A stretch of 41,800 bases of DNA from Chitinophagaceae bacterium (lineage in GTDB: Bacteria; Bacteroidota; Bacteroidia; Chitinophagales; Chitinophagaceae), in assembly GCA_025449645.1 (NCBI GenBank), contig JANWIY010000151.1:1-41800 (forward strand). The letters run 5' to 3'. Under the pieces are notes generated by a model, which saw only the letters and a program-made list of their open reading frames with translations, was not told the DNA's origin and searched no databases. Position 1 is the stretch's first letter. Each line of letters opens with the position of its first letter. Positions 9,293 through 17,497 of this stretch are shown here, piece by piece. The translations under genes were made by a program, and so were the position numbers.

Positions 9293-9357
9293 GTTGACGG
9301 TTGACATACTTCATTTGCGAATCCCAGCAGGGGATCCGTCAACAGTCAACCGTCAAC
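9293..9357. repeat. Heptad-arm inverted element 1 (GTTGACG type)
   Basis: GTTGACGGTTGAC (9293-9305) is perfectly complementary to GTCAACCGTCAAC (9345-9357), 13 base pairs with a 39-base loop. The right side holds three seven-base units in a row (GTCAACA, GTCAACC, GTCAACT, from about 9338). The loop contains TGCGAATCC, also present in the elements at 12.6 and 15.7 kb. It lies just 3' of the ABC permease, so a terminator or RNA-stabilising role is plausible, or it may be a small dispersed repeat family. Confidence 0.75.
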
Positions 9358-9469
9358 TATTCTAACTGGCTGTTCCCCATCAAGCTAAGCTTTTTCCCGC
9401 TTTTGGAAACCCTATCCAAATCGCAATTTCACGATCTGAAAACATCCTTTTATTAAACAAACTCGTACC

Positions 9470-9495
9470 TTGATCCGGGGAGTTTCATAATTTTG
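9470..9495 (+). promoter_or_regulatory. Promoter-like boxes before the 111-residue gene
   Basis: TAATTTTG (9488-9495) matches the TAnnTTTG -7 box, with a TTG at 9470-9472, 15 bases upstream, closer than usual. The -7 box ends 13 bases before the ATG at 9509, implying a very short leader. Confidence 0.35.
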
Positions 9496-9508
9496 GCACG
9501 AATTTTTT

Positions 9509-9844
9509 ATGACTATGGGTATGAACGGCAAGGGCAGGTATAAGTTTAAGGTAATCAACGGAATTCTTTCCTGGAAAAATGCGGAAATGGAGCGCTATAT
9601 GCCAGTATCTGCAGAGATTCTGACCCGGGTGGTATTGCTGTATGAAAAGGAAATAAAAAACGGTCTTGAGATCTGGAATGAAATAGAAGCTGAACAAAAA
9701 CATACGGTTTCCGAAGTCCATATGAGCGCCCTCTATGAGCAACTTGTAAATTGGATGGAGCATCTCCAGGGAATTTTCGGCGATACGGATCCTTTCCGCG
9801 AGAAAGACAAATGGTCGGAAGACCAACAGATCCATTTAAACTGA
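9509..9844 (+). CDS. Hypothetical protein, 111 residues
   Basis: I do not recognise this protein. It is soluble, with no signal peptide or membrane segment, mostly helical and acidic in the C-terminal half. A segment near 26-60 (AEMERYMPVSAEILTRVVLL) is amphipathic, and a second helix-rich stretch lies at 70-92 (SALYEQLVNWMEHLQGIF). The start at 9509 is the first of three near ATGs (codons 1, 3 and 5) and follows a promoter-like TAATTTTG. Its 3' end overlaps the convergent histidine kinase gene by nine bases. The reading frame uses ordinary codons and has its own promoter-like box, so it is probably real, but no function is offered. Confidence 0.6.
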   Translation: MTMGMNGKGRYKFKVINGILSWKNAEMERYMPVSAEILTRVVLLYEKEIKNGLEIWNEIEAEQKHTVSEVHMSALYEQLVNWMEHLQGIFGDTDPFREKDKWSEDQQIHLN

Positions 9845-11257
9845 ATTCCGGTCAGCGTTTTTCAGAATATTCAGCGAGATGGTGAATTCGGTCCCTTTTC
9901 CAGGCAAACTTAAAGCCTGTATTTTCCCCTTGTGATTCAATATAATATTTTGTGTATTCGTCATCCCGAGTCCGTTTCCCTGCGACTTCGAAGTGAAATA
10001 AGGGTCAAATATCTTAGAAAGCGTTTCTGAATCCATCCCTTTTCCATTATCTCTTATTGTGATCAGGCAGGATCCGTTTGAGGCCGCAGTTTCGACACTC
10101 AAAATGCCATTTTCATCCGGCATGGCTTCAATGGCATTGACAATAATATTTAACAAAGCAATCTTCATTCTGGACCGGTCAACGTTCAGCCAGATAGGAG
10201 AAGGCGTGTATTTTCTTTCTATCTGAACGTGATTGAGCAGGGCTCGGTCAACCGCTTCATTAAGCGATTCATCAACCAATTCATTTACCCTGATTTTTTC
10301 ATATTCCAGTTCAGAGAATTTAGTCGCGTTAAGGAGTTCATTGATCAGCTGGTTAATCCGTTTTGAATTCCGTGATATGATCTCAAGGAAGTTTTTTTTA
10401 TCTCCCGCTGATAAATTACTGTTTTCAAGGTGGGCTGCCGAAAGGTCAATATTGGTGAGAGGATTCCTCACTTCATGGGCAATTACCCGGGCGATCTGAC
10501 CGGTGCTGGTGAATCTTTCCAGGCTCCGGAGTTCAATCAGCTCCCGGTTGGCCAGTGCAAGTTCCGTGATCCGTTTTTCCAGTTGCTTATGATAATCTTC
10601 CGCCTGCATGGTGGCATTCCTTTTTGCACGGCTTTCCATATTGAAAGTGATTAAGGAATATATAATGAGCAGAATGGAAATCATTCCGGCCGCAATAATA
10701 ATACCGAATACAATTTTATTGTTGGAGCCTACTTTTGCCATTCGAATTTCCAGGAGGCTGCTTTCACGATTTTCTATTGACCCCGCGACAAATCTGATGG
10801 AGTCCATCAGTTGTTTACTTTCAAATGCTTTCATCCGGATGGCCTCACTTACTTTAGGCTGGAAGTCTTTGAATGATTGCAGTTGATCCTCAATGATCTG
10901 GTATTTTCTGTCGATCATTCCGTGCAGGGATTCCACACGCTGATATTCCAGCGAATTATCCGCTACGGCGTTGCGCAGGATCTGATAAATGGAATCCACG
11001 TGCTTCCTGCTGGTATAATAGGGCAAGAGGAATTTTTCATCATTCAACATGATATATCCCCTCAATCCGATCTCCGAATCCTTGATATAAGATAAGAGCA
11101 GTTCCAACTTATTCATCACTTCACGTGTATGGTCCACCCATTCGTTCTGTTCACGGAGCTGAACGAGTGAAGTAATGGAAAGAAAATAGGAGAAGAGTAA
11201 TAACAAAGAAGCTATAAAATAGCCACTCCTGATTTTTCTTGGGAAATCAAATTTCAT
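9836..11257 (-). CDS. Membrane sensor histidine kinase with CHASE3-like domain
   Basis: A 473-residue sensor kinase. Membrane helix 1 (about 13-33) and helix 2 (about 181-205) flank a four-helix periplasmic domain with the CHASE3 pattern SEIGLRGYIMLNDEKFLLPY at 61-80. A coiled linker (215-245) leads to the HisKA domain with phospho-acceptor His261 in AHEVRNPL. The ATPase domain has an N box at NIIVNAIEAM (Asn374), G1 DNGKGM (403-408), an F box near FDPYFTSK, and G2 GNGLGM (427-432). It autophosphorylates and passes the phosphate to a response regulator, but none is encoded nearby, so it is an orphan here. The ligand is unknown. It converges with the 111-residue gene (9-base overlap). All catalytic motifs are intact. 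Confidence 0.93.
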   Translation of the reverse strand: MKFDFPRKIRSGYFIASLLLLFSYFLSITSLVQLREQNEWVDHTREVMNKLELLLSYIKDSEIGLRGYIMLNDEKFLLPYYTSRKHVDSIYQILRNAVADNSLEYQRVESLHGMIDRKYQIIEDQLQSFKDFQPKVSEAIRMKAFESKQLMDSIRFVAGSIENRESSLLEIRMAKVGSNNKIVFGIIIAAGMISILLIIYSLITFNMESRAKRNATMQAEDYHKQLEKRITELALANRELIELRSLERFTSTGQIARVIAHEVRNPLTNIDLSAAHLENSNLSAGDKKNFLEIISRNSKRINQLINELLNATKFSELEYEKIRVNELVDESLNEAVDRALLNHVQIERKYTPSPIWLNVDRSRMKIALLNIIVNAIEAMPDENGILSVETAASNGSCLITIRDNGKGMDSETLSKIFDPYFTSKSQGNGLGMTNTQNIILNHKGKIQALSLPGKGTEFTISLNILKNADRNSV

Positions 11258-11361
11258 AAGCTATCGCGGGAAAAGGACGAAGCACTTTAACCGCCGGTAA
11301 CTGAAATTACATAATATTATCCTTAAATTTTAGTGTCAGGGCGCGCATTCTGAAACCCCTA

Positions 11362-12411
11362 TCAAACGAGCAGCATGGCATCTCCATAACTAAAAAACCG
11401 GTATTTATCCTTGATGGCTTTCTTATATGCCTCCATGGTGAGGTCGTACCCCGCAAAAGCGCAAACCATGATAAGGAGACTGGTCTTTGGGAGGTGAAAA
11501 TTGGTAATCAGTGCGTCTGCAATATTAAACTGGTAGGGCGGATGAATAAATGTGTTGGTCCAACCCTCAGAAGGTTTGAGCAATTTCTCGGCAGTAAAAG
11601 AAGATTCCAGCGCGCGCATCGTGGTGGTGCCCACGGAGCAGATCCGGTGGCCCCCAATACGGGCTTTATTCACAATCCTGCATGCTTCATCGTCGATCCT
11701 GTAGTATTCTGCGTCCATCTTGTGCTTGCTGAGATCCTCCACTTCAATCGGACGAAAAGTACCTAATCCCGTATGCAGAGTGGCCTCGGCAAAACGGATC
11801 CCTTTTATCTCCAGACGCTTGATCAGTTCCTTGCTGAAATGAAGTCCGGCCGTGGGCGCAGCCACAGCACCTTCGTGCTTGGCATAAACGGTCTGGTACC
11901 TTTCCTTGTCTTCTTCGTCCGGCTTGCGCTTGATATATTTGGGAAGTGGTGTTTCACCCAGCGTTTCCAGCACCAGTCGGAATTCATCATCGTTTCCATC
12001 CCATAAAAAACGGATTGTACGTCCTCGGCTGGTTGTATTGTCGATCACTTCAGCCACCAACTCGTCGTTGTCGCCAAAATACAGTTTGTTTCCCACCCGG
12101 ATCTTTCTGGCAGGATCCACGATCACATCCCATAATTTGTTCGGCTTATTTAGCTCCCTCAGAAGGAAAACTTCAATCTTGGCGCCCGTCTTTTCTTTTC
12201 GGCCATACATGCGCGCAGGGAATACTTTGGTATTATTGACAACAAATACGTCCTTGTCGTTGAAATATTCCATCACGTCCCGAAAGTGTTTGTTTTCTAT
12301 TTGTCCCGTTTTGCGATGAACAACCATCATCCGGCTGTCTTCTCTCCTTTTGGCTGGGTGCTGGGCAATAAGGTTAAGGGGAAGATCGAATTTGAACTGG
12401 GAAAGCTTCAT
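11362..12411 (-). CDS. queA: S-adenosylmethionine:tRNA ribosyltransferase-isomerase QueA
   Basis: Cytoplasmic enzyme of queuosine synthesis that transfers and rearranges the ribosyl group of S-adenosylmethionine onto 7-aminomethyl-7-deazaguanine in tRNA, giving epoxyqueuosine. At 349 residues it has the normal family length. Recognisable family segments are [20 protein letters not shown] at the N-terminus, [17 protein letters not shown] (about 55-71), [10 protein letters not shown] (about 185-194), [11 protein letters not shown], and [19 protein letters not shown] near the C-terminus. The start ATG at 12411 is the first after an in-frame gap. A promoter with a consensus -7 box lies 125 bases upstream, leaving an unusually long leader. 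Other queuosine genes are not in the window. Identification is secure. Confidence 0.97.
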   Translation of the reverse strand: MKLSQFKFDLPLNLIAQHPAKRREDSRMMVVHRKTGQIENKHFRDVMEYFNDKDVFVVNNTKVFPARMYGRKEKTGAKIEVFLLRELNKPNKLWDVIVDPARKIRVGNKLYFGDNDELVAEVIDNTTSRGRTIRFLWDGNDDEFRLVLETLGETPLPKYIKRKPDEEDKERYQTVYAKHEGAVAAPTAGLHFSKELIKRLEIKGIRFAEATLHTGLGTFRPIEVEDLSKHKMDAEYYRIDDEACRIVNKARIGGHRICSVGTTTMRALESSFTAEKLLKPSEGWTNTFIHPPYQFNIADALITNFHLPKTSLLIMVCAFAGYDLTMEAYKKAIKDKYRFFSYGDAMLLV

Positions 12412-12530
12412 TCAGTCATAATTTAAATAGTTCGCGGTACATGAGTCGAAGGAAGGACGGAATATGACTGATGGTTCAAACCAGGTCTTACGGCACCCGA
12501 TTCGATTCATGTTACGGCATGATTTTACAA
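12412..12530 (-). promoter_or_regulatory. Long, possibly structured 5' leader of queA
   Basis: About 118 bases lie between the predicted transcription start and the queA ATG. The leader holds a direct repeat TTACGGCA (plus strand 12488-12495 and 12512-12519). A perfect 5-bp hairpin TCATG/CATGA is formed at 12507-12522, and a second small hairpin at 12466-12487 has TGGT/ACCA. No preQ1 riboswitch consensus was recognised. A regulatory role is inference only. Confidence 0.3.
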
Positions 12531-12535
12531 GCGTG

Positions 12536-12565
12536 CAAAAGTAGTCAAGAATGTTGAAAATGCAA
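12536..12565 (-). promoter_or_regulatory. Bacteroidota-type promoter for queA
   Basis: Read on the minus strand: TTG (plus-strand 12563-12565), a 19-base spacer, then TACTTTTG (12536-12543), a full match to the TTG-N19-TAnnTTTG pattern known from Bacteroides and Flavobacterium. It is the best promoter match in the window. Confidence 0.6.
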
Positions 12566-12580
12566 TACTCCGCTCCAAAA

Positions 12581-12653
12581 TAGTTGATGGTTGATGGTTG
12601 ATGGCTGTCAGGTGCGAATTCACAACTGAAGTCCATCAACCATCAACTATCAA
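12581..12653. repeat. Heptad-arm inverted element 2 (GTTGATG type)
   Basis: TAGTTGATGGTTGATGG (12581-12597) pairs perfectly with CCATCAACCATCAACTA (12633-12649), 17 base pairs around a 35-base loop. The left arm continues with a third TTGATGG unit and the right arm with TATCAACC, so the arms can slip in register. The loop carries TGCGAATTC, like the loops of the elements at 9.3 and 15.7 kb. The right arm overlaps the 3' end of the ABC ATPase gene and supplies its stop codon. Likely terminator or member of a dispersed palindromic repeat family. Confidence 0.78.
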
Positions 12654-14379
12654 CCTTCAACCCTTTTCCCGGTATCGCATCAATCAAGCTCTTCGTGTAA
12701 GCTGTCTTTGGGTGGCTGTAAACGGTTTCTGCCTCGCCGGTTTCAACGATCCTCCCATTCTCCATCACCATCACGCGGTCGCAGAGGTAACGGATAACCG
12801 AGAGATCGTGGGAAATAAAAACGGCCGTGAATCCAAACTCCCGTTTCAGATCATTGATCAGATTGAGCACCTGGGCCTGAACGCTAACATCCAGCGCAGA
12901 AACGGATTCATCAAACACTACAAAACCGGGACTAAGTGTAAGTGCCCTGGCAATCACGATCCGCTGACGCTGACCGCCCGAAAATTCGTGGGGATAGCGA
13001 CTGAAAACATCCTGTTGCAGGTTCACTTTCTGCAATAGATCCGTTACCTTTTTCTTTCTCTCCAACCGGCTCAGCGAAGGTTCATGAATTCTTAAGGGTT
13101 CTGAAAGTGCGGATCCTACCATCAGCCTTGGATTCAATGAAGAATATGGATCCTGGAATACCATTTGGATATTCTTTCGAAAGGGCCTGAGTTCGGCATC
13201 CGGCATAGCGAGCAGGTCCCGGTTTTCATAACTGATGCTTCCCGAACCCGGCTTGTTCAGCCTCAGCAGCGCCCGGCCCAGGGTTGTTTTTCCACATCCG
13301 GATTCGCCAACCAGGCCGAGGGTTTCTCCTGTAAAAATGTCAAAGCTGGCATCCTGAACAGCTTTGACCCAGTGCTTCTCCCTTCCCAGCCAGGTTTTGC
13401 CGGATGAATACCAGACATCCAGGTTTTTTACACTCACCAATATTTCGGACTTTTTGGGTTCAGGAGCTCCATCATCCAAACTGGCATTGCGTAGAGCAGT
13501 CTCCTGGAATTTTGCGTATTGCTTCTTTCCACCGTTCAGAAAATCGCTTACCACGGGCAGTCTTTCTCCCTTATGATGAAGGATAGGCCGGCAAAGCAAT
13601 AATCCGCGCGTGTAAGGATGTTCAGGATTTGAAAATAATTCTTTTACAGTGCCCGTTTCAACGATCTTGCCGCGGAACATAACCGCGACCCGGTCAGCAA
13701 TATCTGCAACCAAACCCAGGTCATGCGTGATGAACAGCATGCCCATATTTTCCGATTTGCGCAGATCGCGCAACAATTCCAGAATCGTTTTCTGAACAGT
13801 TACATCCAATGCAGTCGTCGGTTCATCGCATATCAAAAGTGCTGGTTTGCAACTGATGGCCATGGCAATCATGACTCGTTGTTTCTGTCCCCCGCTGAGC
13901 TGGTGTGGATATTTATCAAATAGAAGTTCCGGATCAGGCAGCATGACTTTCTTAAATAACTGAAGCACTTCTTCGCGTGCTTCAAACCTGTTGAGTTTCC
14001 GGTGAAGCCTGACCGGTTCCATCACTTGTGCACCGCAGCGCATTACCGGATTAAGAGATACCATCGGCTCCTGAAAGATCATGCCGATGCTATTGCCCCG
14101 GAGGGAACGTATTTCAGGAGGTGCAAGTTTCAGGAGATCAATCGCCTTCATTCCATCGGTCGAAAACCATATTTCGCCCCCGTCGATGCAGGCAGCGTTC
14201 TGCGGGAGCAGTTGAAGAACCGATAGGGCAGTGACGGATTTCCCCGATCCGGATTCCCCGACAACAGCCAGCATTTCACCTGCCTTTAGTACCAGCGAAA
14301 TATTCCGCAGGGCAGGCAGGATTACTCCGCTTGTCCGGAAGGAAAGGGATAAATTATTTATTTGAAGCAGTGGAAGCAA
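12643..14379 (-). CDS. ABC transporter ATPase with two fused nucleotide-binding domains (oligopeptide/dipeptide type)
   Basis: A 578-residue cytoplasmic protein that fuses DppD-like and DppF-like ATPases, as in YejF or GsiA. Half one has Walker A GESGSGKS (41-48), signature LSGGQKQR (161-168) and Walker [13 protein letters not shown] (about 181-192), followed by the OppD-type tail with HPYTRGLL. Half two has Walker A GESGCGKT (358-365), signature FSGGQRQR and Walker [13 protein letters not shown], where DES replaces the common DEP. It would energise peptide or nickel import or export, but permease and binding-protein genes are not adjacent. It starts 10 bases after the AMP nucleosidase stop, so the two are likely co-transcribed. 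The last codons, KVDS and stop, lie inside inverted element 2, meaning the repeat reshaped the C-terminus. Family assignment is firm, substrate inferred only from family. Confidence 0.93.
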   Translation of the reverse strand: MLPLLQINNLSLSFRTSGVILPALRNISLVLKAGEMLAVVGESGSGKSVTALSVLQLLPQNAACIDGGEIWFSTDGMKAIDLLKLAPPEIRSLRGNSIGMIFQEPMVSLNPVMRCGAQVMEPVRLHRKLNRFEAREEVLQLFKKVMLPDPELLFDKYPHQLSGGQKQRVMIAMAISCKPALLICDEPTTALDVTVQKTILELLRDLRKSENMGMLFITHDLGLVADIADRVAVMFRGKIVETGTVKELFSNPEHPYTRGLLLCRPILHHKGERLPVVSDFLNGGKKQYAKFQETALRNASLDDGAPEPKKSEILVSVKNLDVWYSSGKTWLGREKHWVKAVQDASFDIFTGETLGLVGESGCGKTTLGRALLRLNKPGSGSISYENRDLLAMPDAELRPFRKNIQMVFQDPYSSLNPRLMVGSALSEPLRIHEPSLSRLERKKKVTDLLQKVNLQQDVFSRYPHEFSGGQRQRIVIARALTLSPGFVVFDESVSALDVSVQAQVLNLINDLKREFGFTAVFISHDLSVIRYLCDRVMVMENGRIVETGEAETVYSHPKTAYTKSLIDAIPGKGLKVDS

Positions 14380-14389
14380 TCCGTAAATT

Positions 14390-15160
14390 TTAAAAGCGGA
14401 GATGCCTGACCGTTAGTCCTCCGTTGATCAATTGTTTCAGGGAATCAATGCCGATCTTCAGGTGCATTTCTACAAAGCTGTCGGTAACCCGCAGGTCGCT
14501 GTCAGCCGTTTTTACTCCATCGGGAATCATGGGCTGATCACTCACCAGCAGCAGGGCCCCGGTGGGTATTTTATTATAAAAGCCAACGGAGAAAATCGTT
14601 GCAGTTTCCATATCAACTGCATAGGCGCGGATATTCTTCAGGTATTCCTTGAAAGTATCATCATGTTCCCAGATCCGCCGGTTGGTGGTATAAACTGTGC
14701 CCGTCCAATAATCGACCTCATACTCCCGAATCGTGGTTGAAATGGCTTTTTGCAATGCAAATGCCGGAAGGGCCGGTACTTCAGGAGGAAAATAATCATT
14801 GGAGGTTCCTTCGCCGCGGATCGCTGCAATAGGCAGGATCAGGTCCCCCAGCTTATTTCTTTTTTTCAATCCCCCGCATTTACCCAGGAATAAAACCGCC
14901 TTCGGGGAAATAGCAGAAAGCAGGTCAACGATAGTAGCTGCCGTCGGGCTACCCATTCCGAAATTAATGATGGTTATATCTCCGGCCGTTGCGCAGGGCA
15001 TTGGCTTATCCTCTCCCATGACGCGCACGTTGTGCAATTCGGCGAACAGGTGCACATAGTGCGAAAAGTTTGTGAGCAGAATATACTCGCCGAAATTCTC
15101 TAGTTTCTCTCCCGTGTATCGGGGAAGCCAGTTACTGACGATCTCATCTTTGGTTTTCAT
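14390..15160 (-). CDS. amn: AMP nucleosidase (Bacteroidota short form)
   Basis: A 256-residue member of the nucleoside phosphorylase (PNP/UDP) family that hydrolyses AMP to adenine and ribose 5-phosphate in purine salvage. The family core is visible as INFGMGSPTAATIVDLLSAI (about 85-104), LFLGKCGGL, the EGTSNDYFPPEVPALP loop and the substrate-binding AVDMETATIFSVGF segment with its Met-Glu pair. The final part has LLVSDQPMIPDGVKT. The short length lacks the N-terminal regulatory domain of enterobacterial Amn, which is usual for this phylum. The start at 15160 follows a half copy of the GTTGACG repeat. It heads a likely two-gene unit with the fused ABC ATPase. Another nucleoside phosphorylase is the main alternative. 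Confidence 0.88.
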   Translation of the reverse strand: MKTKDEIVSNWLPRYTGEKLENFGEYILLTNFSHYVHLFAELHNVRVMGEDKPMPCATAGDITIINFGMGSPTAATIVDLLSAISPKAVLFLGKCGGLKKRNKLGDLILPIAAIRGEGTSNDYFPPEVPALPAFALQKAISTTIREYEVDYWTGTVYTTNRRIWEHDDTFKEYLKNIRAYAVDMETATIFSVGFYNKIPTGALLLVSDQPMIPDGVKTADSDLRVTDSFVEMHLKIGIDSLKQLINGGLTVRHLRF

Positions 15161-15187
15161 GTACTAATTTTATGGTTGCCGATTATT

Positions 15188-15200
15188 GTTGACGGGTGAC
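15188..15200. repeat. Solitary half of a heptad-arm element
   Basis: GTTGACGGGTGAC differs by one base from the left arm of element 1 (9293-9305) but has no complementary partner or TGCGAAT core nearby. It lies in the divergent gap between the AMP nucleosidase and the HsdR-N-like gene. It may be a decayed copy or a chance match. Confidence 0.3.
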
Positions 15201-15243
15201 TATCATAATCAGCCATTGCGTAAATTTAACAATAACTTCTGCT

Positions 15244-15687
15244 ATGATTAAAATCTATTACCCGCCCTATCCATATAAGATCAAGGAAGAGGAATACGGT
15301 AAAGAATTCATTTTTGATGAACAGCGCAAACAGTGGGTGAGGCTCACCGAAGAAGAGTGGGTGCGTCAGAATTTTACGCAATACCTGCTACAGGTAAAAA
15401 AATATCCTTCCAGTTATATTGCCGTGGAAAAGAAAATGAAACTGGGAGAAATGAACAAGCGATTTGACATCCTGGTCTATAATAAAGCTGCCAAACCCTG
15501 GATGATGATTGAATGCAAAGCAATGCACAGGCCGCTCGACAAAACCGTAATTTGGCAGGCCCTTCACTACAATATTGCCATCCCGGTAAAATACCTCGTC
15601 ATCACCAACGGGCAGGAATGTCATGCTTATAAAAAGGCGGTTTTGGATTTTGAGGAAATGGCGGTTTTGCCTTCGTATGATGAATGA
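15244..15687 (+). CDS. Stand-alone HsdR N-terminal-like protein (PD-(D/E)XK nuclease fold)
   Basis: A 147-residue soluble protein of the 'type I restriction enzyme R protein N-terminal' (HSDR_N_2) family that is widespread in Bacteroidota. The nuclease-fold signature is Asp75 in KRFDILVYN and Glu90-x-Lys92 in MMIECKA, after an N-terminal acidic region; an upstream Glu62 in AVEKKM could complete the site. No motor or methylase domain is present, and no restriction partners are encoded nearby, so it is not a restriction system by itself. The biological role of the family is unknown to me. I chose ATG 15244; the upstream GTG at 15196 would add 16 residues overlapping the half repeat. It converges with the glutamate dehydrogenase gene across inverted element 3. 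Confidence 0.82.
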   Translation: MIKIYYPPYPYKIKEEEYGKEFIFDEQRKQWVRLTEEEWVRQNFTQYLLQVKKYPSSYIAVEKKMKLGEMNKRFDILVYNKAAKPWMMIECKAMHRPLDKTVIWQALHYNIAIPVKYLVITNGQECHAYKKAVLDFEEMAVLPSYDE

Positions 15688-15707
15688 GCGAAAAGGAATT
15701 GTGGATA

Positions 15708-15772
15708 GTATATGGTGGATGGATTTTAGTTTTGGATTCGCAATAGAGATCCATCAACCATCCACCATATAC
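15708..15772. repeat. Heptad-arm inverted element 3 (GGTGGATGG type)
   Basis: GTATATGGTGGATGG (15708-15722) pairs perfectly with CCATCCACCATATAC (15758-15772), 15 base pairs around a 35-base loop. The loop contains GGATTCGCAA, the reverse complement of the TGCGAATCC core in element 1, so this copy is inverted. CCATCAAC units flank the right arm (15751-15758 and 15772-15779), tying it to element 2. It lies between two convergent genes and could terminate both. Confidence 0.75.
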
Positions 15773-15801
15773 CATCAACTTTTTACTCAACCATTTGCCC
15801 C

Positions 15802-17220
15802 TCAGGGAAAGATCCCCAATTCCGCATACGAAGTCCCCACCTTATTAATTGCCACAACATAGGCAGCGGTGCGCATATCCGGAATGGAAGGATTACTTTT
15901 CCAGCAGGCCATGATCTCGTGCGTCGCGGTGATCATGGTTTCTTCAAGTCCGCTGTAAACCAGGTCTGCTTCCTCAGGACCATGCATGATGAATTCCTTC
16001 TCTTTTGTCTTTACGCTTTTTCCTGTGAGCTCTTCTAGCTGGCCTAGGATATGGGTATTCAGATTTTCCGTAAATCTTTTTTCCATACGGCCATAGCGTA
16101 CATGGCTGAGATTTTTCAACCATTCAAAATAGGACACGGTTACTCCGCCTGCATTCAGATACATATCCGGAACCACCAGCACTCCTTTCTTAATAAACAC
16201 TTCATCAGCGTCCGGTGTGAGGGGTCCGTTTGCAGCTTCTCCGATGATCCTGGCTTTTACCCTGGGTGCATTTTTCCCGTTGATCACATTTTCCAGAGCG
16301 GCCGGGATCAGAATATCGCAGTCCAGTTCAAGTGCATCCGTTGAGCGCGCGATATTCGTTGCTCCAGGAAAATTCAGAATGGAGCCTGTTTTTTTGCGGT
16401 GCGCGAATACTTCTTCTTCATGCAATCCGGCTGGATTGGTGATTGCCCCTTCAAATTCTGCCAGACCGATCACCTTAGCTCCTCCTTCCCGGAAAAATTT
16501 AGCCACATGAAAACCCACATTTCCCAATCCCTGTACAACGACAGTCTTTCCTTCCACGCCCATGTGCAGCCCGAGCCGTTTCATTACGTCAGGAATATTG
16601 CATACTTCGCGAATTCCATAATAAACGCCCAGCCCGGTGGCTTCCTTCCTTCCCCTCACGCCGCCCTGAGTGACCGGTTTTCCGGTAACGCAACCCAGCG
16701 CATCGATTTCACCAGGACGCATGCTTAGGTAAGTATCCAGTATCCAGGCCATCTCACGTTCACCGGTTCCGTAATCGGGAGCGGGGACATCGGTACCAGG
16801 ACCGATAAAATTTTTCTTGATGAGCTCGGAAGTATAACGTCGCGTGATTTTTTCGAGATCGTATGCAGAATACTTTTTGGGATCAATGGCGATTCCCCCT
16901 TTTGCGCCGCCAAAGGGTACATTCACAATTGCGCATTTGTAGGTCATCAGCGCGGCGAGCGCCATCACTTCATCCAGGTTTACAGTAAGCGCAAAACGGA
17001 TCCCACCCTTGCAGGGAGTTTTATGATGGGAGTGTTGAACCCGGTAGGCTTTGATCACTTCGATCTTATCGCCGATCTTAACCGGAAAGAACATCCGGTA
17101 CACGGCATTGCATTGTTTGATTTGTTCGAGGATTCCGGGGTCCCAATGGGTGAACGGGGCGGCTTTATTAAAACTCTTCTCTACCGCTTCAAAAAATTTA
17201 TATTCATTACGGGCAGCCAT
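15802..17220 (-). CDS. gdhA: Glu/Leu/Phe/Val dehydrogenase (glutamate dehydrogenase)
   Basis: A 472-residue cytoplasmic NAD(P)-dependent dehydrogenase interconverting glutamate and 2-oxoglutarate plus ammonia. The substrate domain has KGGIRF (Lys71), TYKCA (Lys95) and the catalytic-lysine motif PFGGAKGG (Lys107), then GPGTDVPAPDYGTG. The coenzyme domain has the Rossmann motif VVQGLGNVGFHVAKFF. Length is slightly above the usual 415-450, with extra sequence at the C-terminus (about 400-450). It lies 43 bases after the ccmD-like gene on the same strand and may end a tdk-ccmB-ccmC-ccmD-gdhA transcript. The converging element 3 may terminate it. Leucine or valine dehydrogenase is less likely given size and motifs. 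Coenzyme choice cannot be read with certainty. Confidence 0.93.
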   Translation of the reverse strand: MAARNEYKFFEAVEKSFNKAAPFTHWDPGILEQIKQCNAVYRMFFPVKIGDKIEVIKAYRVQHSHHKTPCKGGIRFALTVNLDEVMALAALMTYKCAIVNVPFGGAKGGIAIDPKKYSAYDLEKITRRYTSELIKKNFIGPGTDVPAPDYGTGEREMAWILDTYLSMRPGEIDALGCVTGKPVTQGGVRGRKEATGLGVYYGIREVCNIPDVMKRLGLHMGVEGKTVVVQGLGNVGFHVAKFFREGGAKVIGLAEFEGAITNPAGLHEEEVFAHRKKTGSILNFPGATNIARSTDALELDCDILIPAALENVINGKNAPRVKARIIGEAANGPLTPDADEVFIKKGVLVVPDMYLNAGGVTVSYFEWLKNLSHVRYGRMEKRFTENLNTHILGQLEELTGKSVKTKEKEFIMHGPEEADLVYSGLEETMITATHEIMACWKSNPSIPDMRTAAYVVAINKVGTSYAELGIFP

Positions 17221-17263
17221 AAAGCATATTTAAATAAAGGAATAAGATTTCTCGGTGACTTGC

Positions 17264-17497
17264 TCATTTGTTTTTATGTTCGATCCGGGTCAGTTTCCGG
17301 TCAGTCAGAAAAAGATAAAGAAAAAGACCGGCAAGAATTACCAGCAAAACAGCAACCACTACATAGATCTTGCCATTGGAACGCATGGCGTCCGCCATTT
17401 GCGGTTTGTCTGTCTTAAGACTGTCCTGTGCCCGAACCAAACACACGCTGAGTATTCCGGTAACGGCGAAGAATAAACGCAGAAATGAATTAGACAT
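17264..17497 (-). CDS. ccmD: CcmD-like small membrane protein
   Basis: A 77-residue protein with an N-terminal hydrophobic segment ending in VRAQD (likely signal peptide or first helix). A second membrane helix lies at about 44-63 (IYVVVAVLLVILAGLFLYLF), followed by a basic tail. This matches the CcmD-family proteins found after ccmC in Bacteroidota, which in other bacteria hold heme-loaded CcmE at the CcmABC complex. It overlaps the ccmC stop by eight bases, showing translational coupling. The family is too short and variable for a proof from motifs; the call rests mainly on position and topology. Confidence 0.7.
   Translation of the reverse strand: MSNSFLRLFFAVTGILSVCLVRAQDSLKTDKPQMADAMRSNGKIYVVVAVLLVILAGLFLYLFLTDRKLTRIEHKNK

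Noticed and set aside
8644-9342. Long 232-residue antisense reading frame
   Set aside because: It lies opposite the ABC-2 permease, has a His/Cys-rich shadow composition and no recognisable domain.
15196-15243. GTG start adding 16 residues to the HsdR-N-like protein
   Set aside because: The added residues overlap the half repeat and the family start MIKIYYPPYPY fits ATG 15244.
9293-15779. CRISPR-like array from the 7-base repeats
   Set aside because: Units are only about 7 bases, arranged as inverted arms at separate loci without unique spacers or cas genes.
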